Part shown: one piece after another, positions 8,915 to 16,487 of the stretch
Position numbering within the stretch: position 1 is the first letter of the stretch
Layout: the number at the start of each line of letters is the position of its first letter
From: Caballeronia calidae
Lineage (GTDB): Bacteria > Pseudomonadota > Gammaproteobacteria > Burkholderiales > Burkholderiaceae
NCBI RefSeq assembly: GCF_900044055.2
Contig: NZ_FCOX02000011.1
Span: 118,830 to 182,829 of the forward strand
Direction: 5' to 3'
Length of the DNA stretch: 64,000 nucleotides
Program-made: the position numbers and the translations under genes
The notes under the pieces: model-generated
The model's database searches: none
What the model was told of the DNA's origin: nothing
Seen by the model: only the letters and a program-made list of their open reading frames with translations

Positions 8915-10084
8915 TCAGAGCTTCGGCAGATCGGTCGGGTCCACTTGCGTGCCGGGTACGCCCGACGTATGCGCGCTGACCGCGAGCTCATGCTGCAAGG
9001 CATCGCGACGTTCCTTCGATGGCCGCGCATGTTGCGCATTGTCGAGCGCGGGAATCACGTAGTCGTTCACCATCTGCCTGAACGTCTGGAGATTCTTCGC
9101 ATCGCGCAAGCCGCCATCGACGGACATCACGCTCGTCATCACGATCACCGTCTTGCGCTCGGGCAGCACCGTGATGAATTGCCCCTTGAAGCCCATCGCG
9201 TCGAATTCCGGCTCGCGCTGCACGATGTTGTTGATCCACCAGTAATAGCCGAAGTAAGGCGCGACGCCCGGCGATGTCATCTGCGTGATCCATTGCTGCG
9301 GCACCACCTGGCGCCCTTGCCAGCGGCCATGATCGAGCACGAGCATGCCGATCTTCGCCATGTCGACGGCGCGTAGTCGCAGGCCCCAGCCCGCGGAGAC
9401 GAGACCCGAGCGGTCAGCGCGCTCCCATACCGCGTGTTTCATGCCGAGCGGGCCGAAGAGATTCGCCTGCGCATAGCGCTCCACAGGCTCATGTGCGGCG
9501 GCGCTCAGCATCGCGGCAGCGAGGATCGGATTGATGTCGGTGTATTCGAACTGCGAGCCGGGCGCGGCCTTGGGATTCGTTTTGGCGGCAAGCTTCAGGC
9601 GATCGGGCGCGGTGTAGTAGATCGGATCGTCCTTCGGCTTGAAGTCGTAATGCAGGCCGCTCGACATTGAGAGCACATGTTTCAGCTCGACGTTGCGTTT
9701 GTCGGCGAAATCGGCGCGCAAGTCGGGACGCCACGAAGCGAGCGTTGCGACGGAATCGTCGAGGCTGACCTTGCCCTGACCGATGAGCATGCCCGCGACC
9801 ATCGACGTCACAGACTTCGTGACCGAGTACAACTCGTAGTTCGAATCGCGCGATGCGCCCGCGCCGTAGCGCTCGAAAATGAGCTTGCCGTCTTTCACGA
9901 CGAGCAGGCTGTAGACATCGAGCTTCTGCTCGCGAATCCATTGCGAGAGGCGAACGAGTTCACGCGAATCGACATTCGCATCTTCGGGCTGCGCTTGCGC
10001 AAGACCGGCTTCATGCAGCGGCGCCGCATGGACGCTCGCGAGCGTTAGCGCGACGATGGCGGTGAGCAGCAGAGGTTTCTTCAT
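8915..10084 (-). CDS. Exported serine hydrolase, class C beta-lactamase fold (copy 1)
   Basis: This 389-residue protein has a signal peptide (MKKPLLLTAIVALTLASVHA) and the penicillin-binding-protein/beta-lactamase fold. The nucleophile motif Ser87-Val-Thr-Lys90 sits in ELYSVTKSVTSM, a Tyr motif in EYTDINPILA, and a third-strand motif near GFKGQFITV. Such proteins act as esterases, amidases or peptidases far more often than as true beta-lactamases. Its ATG is 2 bp after the stop of a clear paralogue, so the pair is a tandem duplication at the 3' end of the hydantoinase operon. The leader predicts a periplasmic enzyme that would act before uptake or on exported substrate. The actual substrate is unknown. 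Confidence 0.85.
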   Translation of the reverse strand: MKKPLLLTAIVALTLASVHAAPLHEAGLAQAQPEDANVDSRELVRLSQWIREQKLDVYSLLVVKDGKLIFERYGAGASRDSNYELYSVTKSVTSMVAGMLIGQGKVSLDDSVATLASWRPDLRADFADKRNVELKHVLSMSSGLHYDFKPKDDPIYYTAPDRLKLAAKTNPKAAPGSQFEYTDINPILAAAMLSAAAHEPVERYAQANLFGPLGMKHAVWERADRSGLVSAGWGLRLRAVDMAKIGMLVLDHGRWQGRQVVPQQWITQMTSPGVAPYFGYYWWINNIVQREPEFDAMGFKGQFITVLPERKTVIVMTSVMSVDGGLRDAKNLQTFRQMVNDYVIPALDNAQHARPSKERRDALQHELAVSAHTSGVPGTQVDPTDLPKL

Positions 10085-10086
10085 GA

Positions 10087-11262
10087 TCAGGTCTCGGGTG
10101 CGTCGTTGAATGCGGCCGCCGTGCCCGGCACGCCTTGTGTCTTGTTGCTGCGTTCGAGTTCTTCCTTCAATGCGTCGGTCTTCGCAGCCGTTGCGACGGG
10201 ACGCGTGGACGGTGTCAGCGCGGGCAGGATGAAGTCGTTCACCATGTGGCGATACTGGTTGAGGTAGGTGGCGTCGCGCAGGCCGCCATCAGTCGGCAAG
10301 AGGCTCGTCATCACGACGACCGCATGCTCTTTCGGCAGCACCGTGATGAATTGCCCTTTGAAGCCCATCGCGCCGAATTCCGGTTGGCCCTTCTCCACGA
10401 TGTGCTGAATCCAGCAGTAATAGCCGTAGTCGGCGGCGGCGGGCGAGGGCGTCGTCATTTGCTTGATCCACGCCTGCGGCACGATTTGCTTGCCTTGCCA
10501 GCGGCCGTTGTCGAGCATCAGCATGCCGATCTTCGCCATGTCGATCGCGCGCAAGCGCAAGCCCCAGCCGCCCGCGACAGCGCCGGTTTCATCGACGCCG
10601 GTCCAGCGGTAATGCGACATGCCGAGCGGCTCGAACAGCTTCTTCTGCGCGAAGCGATCCTCGCGTTCGTGCGCGGCCACGCTCACCGCCGTGCCCACCA
10701 GCACCGGATTCACGTCGATGTAATCGAAGTCCGTGCCCGGCGCTTTCGCGGCACGCGCCGTCACCGCGACGCGCAGTCGATCCGGCGCGCCGTAGTAGAG
10801 CGGATCGGTGCCTTCGCGCGTCTGATAGCTGAGACCACTCGACATCGACATCAGATGGCGGAGCTCGATGTTCTGCTTGTCCGCGAGTTGGGCGGCGAGA
10901 TCGGGCCGCGCTTTCGCGATGAGCGGCGCGACCTTCGTCGACGGATTCAGCTTGCCTTCGCCTTCGAGCACGCCGACGAGCAAGGACGTGATCGTCTTCG
11001 TGACCGAATACAGCTCGTAGTTGTTGTCGCGCGTGAGGCCATCGCCATAGCGCTCGAACACGATCTTCCCGTCCTTCACGACGACGAGGCTGCGCACATC
11101 CATCTTGTCCGCGCGAATCCATTCCGACATGCGCACGAGTGGCGCTGAATCCACGCCGATGGATTCGGGCACGACGCCCGGCATGTCCTTCGATGCGTCG
11201 CCCGCTGCATGCGCGGTGACGCAAACGAGCGCCGCCGCCATTGAAGTGGCTATGAGTTTCAT
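10087..11262 (-). CDS. Exported serine hydrolase, class C beta-lactamase fold (copy 2)
   Basis: A 391-residue paralogue of the downstream gene. It shares VVKDGKIVFERYGDG, Ser86-Val-Thr-Lys89 in ELYSVTKTITSL, GFKGQFITVLP and the same C-terminal architecture. I chose ATG 11262 because AAGGTG precedes it by 6 nt and the product then begins directly with a signal peptide (MKLIATSMAAALVCVTAHAA). The ATG at 11277 overlaps the hydantoinase stop as ATGA and is the alternative, which would imply translational coupling. The position directly after a hydantoinase suggests hydrolysis of an amide, ester or ureido compound in the same pathway, but the signal peptide puts it outside the cytoplasm. Confidence 0.85.
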   Translation of the reverse strand: MKLIATSMAAALVCVTAHAAGDASKDMPGVVPESIGVDSAPLVRMSEWIRADKMDVRSLVVVKDGKIVFERYGDGLTRDNNYELYSVTKTITSLLVGVLEGEGKLNPSTKVAPLIAKARPDLAAQLADKQNIELRHLMSMSSGLSYQTREGTDPLYYGAPDRLRVAVTARAAKAPGTDFDYIDVNPVLVGTAVSVAAHEREDRFAQKKLFEPLGMSHYRWTGVDETGAVAGGWGLRLRAIDMAKIGMLMLDNGRWQGKQIVPQAWIKQMTTPSPAAADYGYYCWIQHIVEKGQPEFGAMGFKGQFITVLPKEHAVVVMTSLLPTDGGLRDATYLNQYRHMVNDFILPALTPSTRPVATAAKTDALKEELERSNKTQGVPGTAAAFNDAPET

Positions 11263-11273
11263 CGCTTGCACCT

Positions 11274-12680
11274 TCATTCGAGGTTGGGTTTGCCCGCGGG
11301 CTGGAAGCGTCCGCGTCCGGCTTTCACGTTCAGGAGCCTGCCGTCTTCGACGAGCAACTCGCCGCGCGAAAAGCAGTGACGCGGCCATCCGGTCACTTCG
11401 ATGCCTTCATAAGGCGTGTAATCGACTGCGTGATGCAGCGAAGCATTGGCGATCGTCACGCGCTTGTCCGGGTCCCACACGACGATGTCCGCGTCCGCGC
11501 CGACCGCGATCGTGCCTTTCTTCGGATACAGGCCATAAAGCTTCGCGGGCGCGAGCGACGTGAGTTCGACGAACTGATGCAGCGAGATGCGTCCTTCCTT
11601 CACGCCCTTGAAAAGCAGGGGCAAGCGCGTTTCGAGCCCTGGAATGCCGTTCGGAATGTGATCGAACGAGACCTCCTTGCCGCCCGGTTTCTTGCCTTGT
11701 GGATCGTCGTAAGAGAAGGGCGCGTGATCGGACGACACGAGCGAGAACACGCCCTGACGCAAGGCTTTCCACACCGCGCTCTGATTCGCGGGATCGCGCG
11801 GCGGCGGACTGCATACGCACTTCGCGCCTTCGTATTCGCCGTGGCCGAGATCGTCGGCGGTCAAGTACATGTATTGCGGGCACGTTTCCGCGAGAATCGG
11901 CAGGCCGCGCGATTGTCCCCAGCGAATCTGCTCGATCGCATCCGCGCCCGATACATGCACGATGAGTATCGGCACGTCGACGAGCTCGGCGAACGCGATC
12001 GCGCGATGCGTCGCTTCACGCTCGACGACAGCGGGCCGCGCGAGCGCATGCGCGTGCGGCGCATGCAGGCCTTTGCCCAGCAGACGTTCGGTCAGCCAGC
12101 CGATGCAGTCCGAGTTCTCCGCATGCACCATCACGAGCGCGCCGTGCTCGCGCGCGACGGTGAGCACGTCGAGCATCTGACGATCGTTGAGCTTGAGATC
12201 GTCGTAGGTCATGTAAACCTTGAACGACGTGTAGCCGTTCTCGATGAGACGCGGCAATTCTTCCGCGAGCACATGCGGCGTCGGATCGGCGACGATCAGG
12301 TGAAAGCCGTAATCGATCAGCGCGCGTCCTTCGGCGCGGCTGTGATAGTCGTCGACGGCCGCCTGCAGCGATTGCCCCTTCGCCTGCGCGGCGAACGGAA
12401 TCACCGTCGTCGTGCCGCCGCACAGGGCGGAACGCGTGCCGCTGAGAAAATCGTCGGCCATGCGCAGGCCGTCGGGCATCGGCTGATCGAGATGACAGTG
12501 TCCGTCGACGCCGCCCGGCAACACCAGCATTCCGCTCGCGTCGAGCTCGCGCGGCGCGCTCGGCAGACCGTGCCCGAGCATCGCCACGCGGCCTTCGCGA
12601 ATGCCGATGTCGCACGAAAACCGGTCCGACGCGGTGACGACGTCGGCGTGACGAATCACGAAGTCGAGATCGTTCGACAT
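11274..12680 (-). CDS. Hydantoinase / dihydropyrimidinase-family cyclic amidohydrolase
   Basis: This 468-residue amidohydrolase is close to the family length (about 460-480). Binuclear metal ligands are visible: HCH in GGVDGHCHLDQP, the carbamylated Lys in TSFKVYMTYDD, His in VMVHAEN, His in LIVHVSG, and Asp in LVSSDHAPF. The stretch PRDPANQSAVWKALRQG is also typical of the family. It opens cyclic diamides such as hydantoins or dihydropyrimidines to N-carbamoyl acids in the cytosol. ATG 12680 has GGGAG about 7 nt upstream. It lies 11 bp after the Asp/Glu-racemase-like gene and immediately before the serine hydrolases. No N-carbamoylase is present, so the pathway does not look like a standard hyu operon. 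Confidence 0.9.
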   Translation of the reverse strand: MSNDLDFVIRHADVVTASDRFSCDIGIREGRVAMLGHGLPSAPRELDASGMLVLPGGVDGHCHLDQPMPDGLRMADDFLSGTRSALCGGTTTVIPFAAQAKGQSLQAAVDDYHSRAEGRALIDYGFHLIVADPTPHVLAEELPRLIENGYTSFKVYMTYDDLKLNDRQMLDVLTVAREHGALVMVHAENSDCIGWLTERLLGKGLHAPHAHALARPAVVEREATHRAIAFAELVDVPILIVHVSGADAIEQIRWGQSRGLPILAETCPQYMYLTADDLGHGEYEGAKCVCSPPPRDPANQSAVWKALRQGVFSLVSSDHAPFSYDDPQGKKPGGKEVSFDHIPNGIPGLETRLPLLFKGVKEGRISLHQFVELTSLAPAKLYGLYPKKGTIAVGADADIVVWDPDKRVTIANASLHHAVDYTPYEGIEVTGWPRHCFSRGELLVEDGRLLNVKAGRGRFQPAGKPNLE

Positions 12681-12691
12681 GGCATGCTCCC

Positions 12692-13420
12692 TTAGATGAC
12701 TTCGCTGAAGAGACGTCCCCAGCCCTTCACGCTGCGCGTGTCGTAATCGGCGAGCTGCAGCGATTTCCATACGACGGTCGCGATCGTGTCGTAGATCGGA
12801 ATGCCGGTCTCTTGTTCGAGCTCGGGCACGAGATGCGCCGCATTCAGGTTCGTGCAGAAGATGGAAATGGCGCGCGGCTTGTCCTTCGCCACTTCGCGCA
12901 CCATGCGGCGGATTTCATCGGCCTCGACCTCGGAGAACGAGAAATTGACCTTCAGGTTCAGATGCCGCTCCGCGATGCAGTTCAGCCCTTCGCTGCGATA
13001 GTTCGCGATGATCTTCTCCTGCACGTTGTCGAGATACGGCGTGACGAGACCGAACTCGCGCGCACCGGTCTTCTTCAGGATTTCGTTCAGCGCGAGAACG
13101 GACGTGGTCGCGGGAATGCCGGTCGCTTCCGTGATCCGGCGGCACAGGCGCTCGTCGGCCTCGAAGCCGAGCCAGCCCGACGATGTGCCGTTCCATGCGA
13201 TCACGTCGACCTTCGCATCGGCGAGCAGTTGCGCGGCTTGCAGGATCTTCGAATCGTCGAACTGGCCGAGCGCCTGATCGGAGAGCGAGATCTCCGTCAC
13301 CGGGAAGCGCGCGAAATGCGCGGAGACGCCGGGCAGATTCGCAACCATCGCGCTCGTCAGCGGTTCGAGCGACGTGTTGGACGAAGGCGTGAGCATGCCG
13401 AGCAGGGTACGTTTTTTCAT
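12692..13420 (-). CDS. Asp/Glu racemase superfamily protein, arylmalonate-decarboxylase / maleate-isomerase type
   Basis: A 242-residue protein that starts MKKRTLLGMLTPSSNTSLEP, like maleate isomerase and arylmalonate decarboxylase (AMDase). The superfamily uses two Cys residues for racemisation or isomerisation. Here the first-half site reads IAWNGTSSGW, with Gly78-Thr-Ser in place of Cys, while the second-half Cys189 (ISIFCTNLNAAH) is kept. That Gly/Cys pattern is the one seen in AMDase, which decarboxylates substituted malonates with one Cys, and not in two-Cys isomerases. An EutA-like role is the main alternative. It sits between the MFS carrier and the hydantoinase in one operon. The alignment is by eye and the substrate unknown. 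Confidence 0.75.
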   Translation of the reverse strand: MKKRTLLGMLTPSSNTSLEPLTSAMVANLPGVSAHFARFPVTEISLSDQALGQFDDSKILQAAQLLADAKVDVIAWNGTSSGWLGFEADERLCRRITEATGIPATTSVLALNEILKKTGAREFGLVTPYLDNVQEKIIANYRSEGLNCIAERHLNLKVNFSFSEVEADEIRRMVREVAKDKPRAISIFCTNLNAAHLVPELEQETGIPIYDTIATVVWKSLQLADYDTRSVKGWGRLFSEVI

Positions 13421-13476
13421 CGTGATGTCTCTTGTGTGAATCGAGCGAAGCGTTGCTGCATGAAGGCTGATTCCAC

Positions 13477-14775
13477 TCAAACGGGAATCTTCTTTTCGTA
13501 ATCGATGGCGCTGGAGCACACGAGCAAGCCGATGCCGGCCGCTGCGAAGAACATCAGCGCGAGGAAGTAGGAGTGGGTGAACTGCACGATCGCGCCGACG
13601 ATGATCGGCACCGCAATGCCGCCGATATTGCCGCCGAGATTCATGAAGCCGCCGAGAAAGCCGATCTTGTTGCGCGTGCCGAGCGACGACGGAATGCACC
13701 AGTAAAGACCGCACCAGCGCAGGAAGAAGAGCGTCGTGGAGAGCAGGGCGACGACGGCGACGGCGTTCGTCACATACGCCACCGAGAAGATCGACACCGT
13801 CGCGATGATCGCCGCGATGCCGAAAAGCGTGCGCATCACGACATTCGGACGTCCGCCTGCGGCCTTCCACTTGTCCGCGATCCATCCGCCGATCAGCTCG
13901 CCGATGAAACCGCTGAAGAAGATGATGAAGCTCGATCCGCCCATCTGCTTGATGTCGAAGCCGTGAACCATGTGCAGGTAGTTGGGCATCCAAGTGAGCA
14001 GGCCATAGAACACGCTGTTGAAGCACATCCAGCCGAAGAACATGCACCACACCGAGCGGTACCTGAAGAAATCGCGCGTGCGGCCCGAGAGCGACGGCGG
14101 TTCCGCGGCGGCGTCGCGTGCGTGCGATTCCTCGATATAGGCCGCTTCGAGCTCGTTCACGCCGGGATGCTCGCGTGGTGTATTGCGTACATAAAACCAG
14201 GCGAGGATGCCCGCGAGCACCGTGCCGACGCCCGCCACCGCGAACGCGAGCCGCCACGAGCCGAGGATCGCGATGAGCCCGGTGATCAGGATCGCGCCCA
14301 GCGCCGCGCCGAGCGGGGCGCCGCCGTCGAGCAGCGTCGCGCCGCGGCCGCGCTCGGTCTGCGTCATCCAGATGGCGTTGAGCTTGCCGCCCGCCGGGTA
14401 GATCGGCGCTTCGGATGCACCGAGGCCGAGGCGCGTGAGCAACAGGCTCGGCGCGTTCGTGCAGAAGGCCGCGATCGCCTGGAAGAAGCCCCAGAACACG
14501 GTCGCGGTGGCAATCACGATGCGCGGCTTGAAGCGGTCGGCGAGCATGCCGCCGGGAATCTGCATGACCGCGTAGGTCCAGAAGAACGAGGAGAGGATCA
14601 GTCCCTCCATCGCCGGGCCGATATCGAACTCCTTGGAAATCAGTGGCATCGCGACCGACAGCGACGCGCGGTCGATGTAGTTGATCGCGATGAGACTCAG
14701 CATGACGACGAAAATCTTCCAGCGAACGGTGGATTTGCCCACCGTCAATGCGGCAACACCGGATGTTGAAGACAT
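13477..14775 (-). CDS. MFS transporter, anion:cation symporter (ACS) type
   Basis: A 432-residue inner-membrane carrier with 12 predicted helices. ACS-family features include INYIDRASLSVAMPLISKEF in the first helix, the cytoplasmic loop GGMLADRFKPR, and RLGLGASEAPIYPAGGK in helix 4, as in hexuronate, glucarate and phthalate transporters. These carriers import organic anions with protons. It is the first gene of the minus-strand operon with the racemase-superfamily protein, hydantoinase and serine hydrolases, and it is divergent from a GntR regulator, so it probably imports the operon's carboxylated substrate. A 56-bp gap separates it from the next gene. Confidence 0.85.
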   Translation of the reverse strand: MSSTSGVAALTVGKSTVRWKIFVVMLSLIAINYIDRASLSVAMPLISKEFDIGPAMEGLILSSFFWTYAVMQIPGGMLADRFKPRIVIATATVFWGFFQAIAAFCTNAPSLLLTRLGLGASEAPIYPAGGKLNAIWMTQTERGRGATLLDGGAPLGAALGAILITGLIAILGSWRLAFAVAGVGTVLAGILAWFYVRNTPREHPGVNELEAAYIEESHARDAAAEPPSLSGRTRDFFRYRSVWCMFFGWMCFNSVFYGLLTWMPNYLHMVHGFDIKQMGGSSFIIFFSGFIGELIGGWIADKWKAAGGRPNVVMRTLFGIAAIIATVSIFSVAYVTNAVAVVALLSTTLFFLRWCGLYWCIPSSLGTRNKIGFLGGFMNLGGNIGGIAVPIIVGAIVQFTHSYFLALMFFAAAGIGLLVCSSAIDYEKKIPV

Positions 14776-14946
14776 GAACGGGCTCCTGGATAGGCGGGTG
14801 TTTTCGTGACGTCGCGCAACGTTGGACTGAGTATAAGATTAGAAATTTATAATTACAAACAGTGTAAACGATTGGTTTCATTGAAATTTAGACTGCACGT
14901 TCGCGGTGCAGGGTTTTCACCAAGTTCGTGATAAGCTTGCACTGCG
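14776..14946. promoter_or_regulatory. Divergent promoter region between the MFS operon and gntR
   Basis: These 171 bp include a marked AT-rich island (14830-14890) in otherwise GC-rich DNA. It contains an imperfect dyad around TTATAA (AATTTATAATT) and a perfect short dyad TTTCA-T-TGAAA (14876-14886). Both transcription units must start here, and the AT-rich dyads are the best candidates for the GntR operator. I could not assign firm -35/-10 hexamers. Confidence 0.5.
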
Positions 14947-15678
14947 ATGAACCAGACCACCAAAAGCCCCCTCCTTTTGCGCACCCGCGGCATGGCCGCG
15001 GAGATCACCGCGCGCCTGCGCGGCATGATCGACGAGGGCGAATTGCCGCCCGGCGCGCGCATCGACGAAAAAGAATTGAGCACCGCGTTCGACGTCTCCA
15101 AGACGCCGTTGCGCGAGGCGCTGAAAGTGCTGGTGTCGGAGGGGCGCGTGACGCACCGGCAGTACATCGGTTATCGCGTCGCGGAGATCGATCTCGACGA
15201 TCTCGCCGCCACGTTCGAGCTGCTGCATGGCCTCGAAGCGATGGCCGGTGAACTGCTGCAAAAGCGCGTCACGAATGCGGAAATCGCATCGATCGCGGCG
15301 AAGCATCGGCGCATGGTGGAGTGTCACGACGCCGGCAAGCGCGTCGAGTACTTCAAGCTGAATCAGCAGATTCACCAGATGATCGTCGATGCCGCCGACA
15401 ACCCTGTGCTCGGGGGCGTGTATTCGACGCTGATGGCGAAGGTGCATCGGGCGCGCGGCGCGGCCAATGCCGACACGTTGCGCTGGGCCGAATCCGCCAG
15501 CGAGCACGAAGCCATTCTGGCCGCGCTCGAAGACCCCGCGCACGAAGGCTTGCCGAAGATATTGCGCGAGCATTCGGAGAACACGGCGCGCGAAGTGCTC
15601 GCCGTGCTGATGCGCGCGAAGGGCGATGCGTCCGGTGCGCGCATGGCCGATCTCACACGCGAAGAAGCCTCGGGCTGA
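14947..15678 (+). CDS. GntR-family regulator with FCD effector domain
   Basis: This 243-residue protein has an N-terminal winged HTH at about residues 15-80; IDEKELSTAFDVSKTPLREA is the recognition region and GRVTHRQYIGYRV the wing. An all-helical FCD domain (residues about 90-220) carries Asp/His metal-ligand positions (QQIHQMIVDAADN, SEHEAILAAL). FCD regulators usually repress catabolic operons and are relieved by organic acids. It is divergent from the MFS/racemase/hydantoinase operon across 171 bp, so it is the likely local repressor, with an acidic intermediate as inducer. Confidence 0.88.
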   Translation: MNQTTKSPLLLRTRGMAAEITARLRGMIDEGELPPGARIDEKELSTAFDVSKTPLREALKVLVSEGRVTHRQYIGYRVAEIDLDDLAATFELLHGLEAMAGELLQKRVTNAEIASIAAKHRRMVECHDAGKRVEYFKLNQQIHQMIVDAADNPVLGGVYSTLMAKVHRARGAANADTLRWAESASEHEAILAALEDPAHEGLPKILREHSENTAREVLAVLMRAKGDASGARMADLTREEASG

Positions 15679-15944
15679 TCGCGCTTACCTCGGCACACTC
15701 CATAACGCGACGAAGAGCTTTCGCGTCCCGCGCATGGCCTCGCGATGTCCTTGCGAAACATGTGCGGAACGCGACGCTCCGTCGTACTAGCACGTCCCGA
15801 CGCGACGGCTGGAAACAGCCGTGCGTCGATGGTGCTCTCTCAGGCCGGCCCTGCAATGGTTTTATTTCCAGCGGTTGGCATTTTGCGTTTTGAATTCTGA
15901 ATGCCTTCTTGTGTTTTGCATGCCGCATGCACGTCCGCCGATGG
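15679..15944. other. Intergenic region between gntR and a small minus-strand gene
   Basis: These 266 bp contain no gene I can support. They hold a strong hairpin (15799-15827) and a more AT-rich 3' part (15860-15905). Confidence 0.5.
15799..15827 (+). other. Stable hairpin with GAAA tetraloop
   Basis: GACGC and ACGGCTG pair with CAGCCGT and GCGTC around a GAAA loop, giving 12 base pairs with a single G bulge. No T tract follows, so it is not a standard intrinsic terminator. It lies 120 nt past the gntR stop and could be an RNA 3' end, a processing element or part of a small RNA. Confidence 0.45.
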
Positions 15945-16235
15945 CTACGCGGCCGCCTTGCCCGAGCCAGCGCCGGCGCGTTCCCGTGCGAGAAGCTCGA
16001 AAAGCCGCAGCACGCGTGCGCGTTGCGTGGACACGAGATCGCTTTCGTCGCCGAGCGCCGCGAGCCGCCGCTTCCAGTAGTCGCGGTCGAGACAGGAGAA
16101 CGCCTTCGCATCGCCCGATAGCGCGAGCGAGCGGATCATGCGCTCGAGATGATCGAGCTGCGCATCGGCGACGCGAGCCGGCTTGAGCGCCGCCTGTGTC
16201 GCCCGCGTGGCTTGCAAGGCTTTCGACTTTCCCAT
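15945..16235 (-). CDS. Small basic protein of unknown function
   Basis: A 96-residue basic protein (MGKSKALQATRATQAALKPA...) with a Lys/Arg/Ala-rich N-terminus and a more structured centre (LDHLERMIRSLALS, SCLDRDYWKRRLAALGDE, QRARVLRLFELLARE) that looks helical. It has no signal peptide or membrane segment. The start at 16235 is the only reasonable Met and has just a GGGGCG stretch upstream. It is divergent from an AraC regulator about 250 bp away. The frame is open much further upstream, but that part is antisense to the AraC gene and is a shadow. Function is not recognised; the N-terminal composition hints at nucleic-acid binding. Confidence 0.55.
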   Translation of the reverse strand: MGKSKALQATRATQAALKPARVADAQLDHLERMIRSLALSGDAKAFSCLDRDYWKRRLAALGDESDLVSTQRARVLRLFELLARERAGAGSGKAAA

Positions 16236-16487
16236 ATTGACGCCCCGAAACGTCTTTTTTCCTTTGCCTGCGGCTGTATTTTTGGAGTCGATCAGCCGTA
16301 AACGCATGTGAAAGGAGCCAGCGATGTGACGGCGGGATGACGACAGGAATCGCCGACCTGAACCGTCCGCGCCGCCGCACACGCTGCTCCTCGTGCAGCA
16401 CGATATACCTGCAATCGCAATTCGCTTTACCATGCGTCTCATTTGCTGGCCGCGCTTCGTGCGCTCGCCATCGATCGAAAGGACGAT

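Noticed and set aside
12692..14881. A 729-codon frame on the minus strand spanning the MFS gene and the racemase-like gene.
   Set aside because: Only its last 242 codons are real. The front part is out of frame with the MFS carrier and stays open because of high GC.
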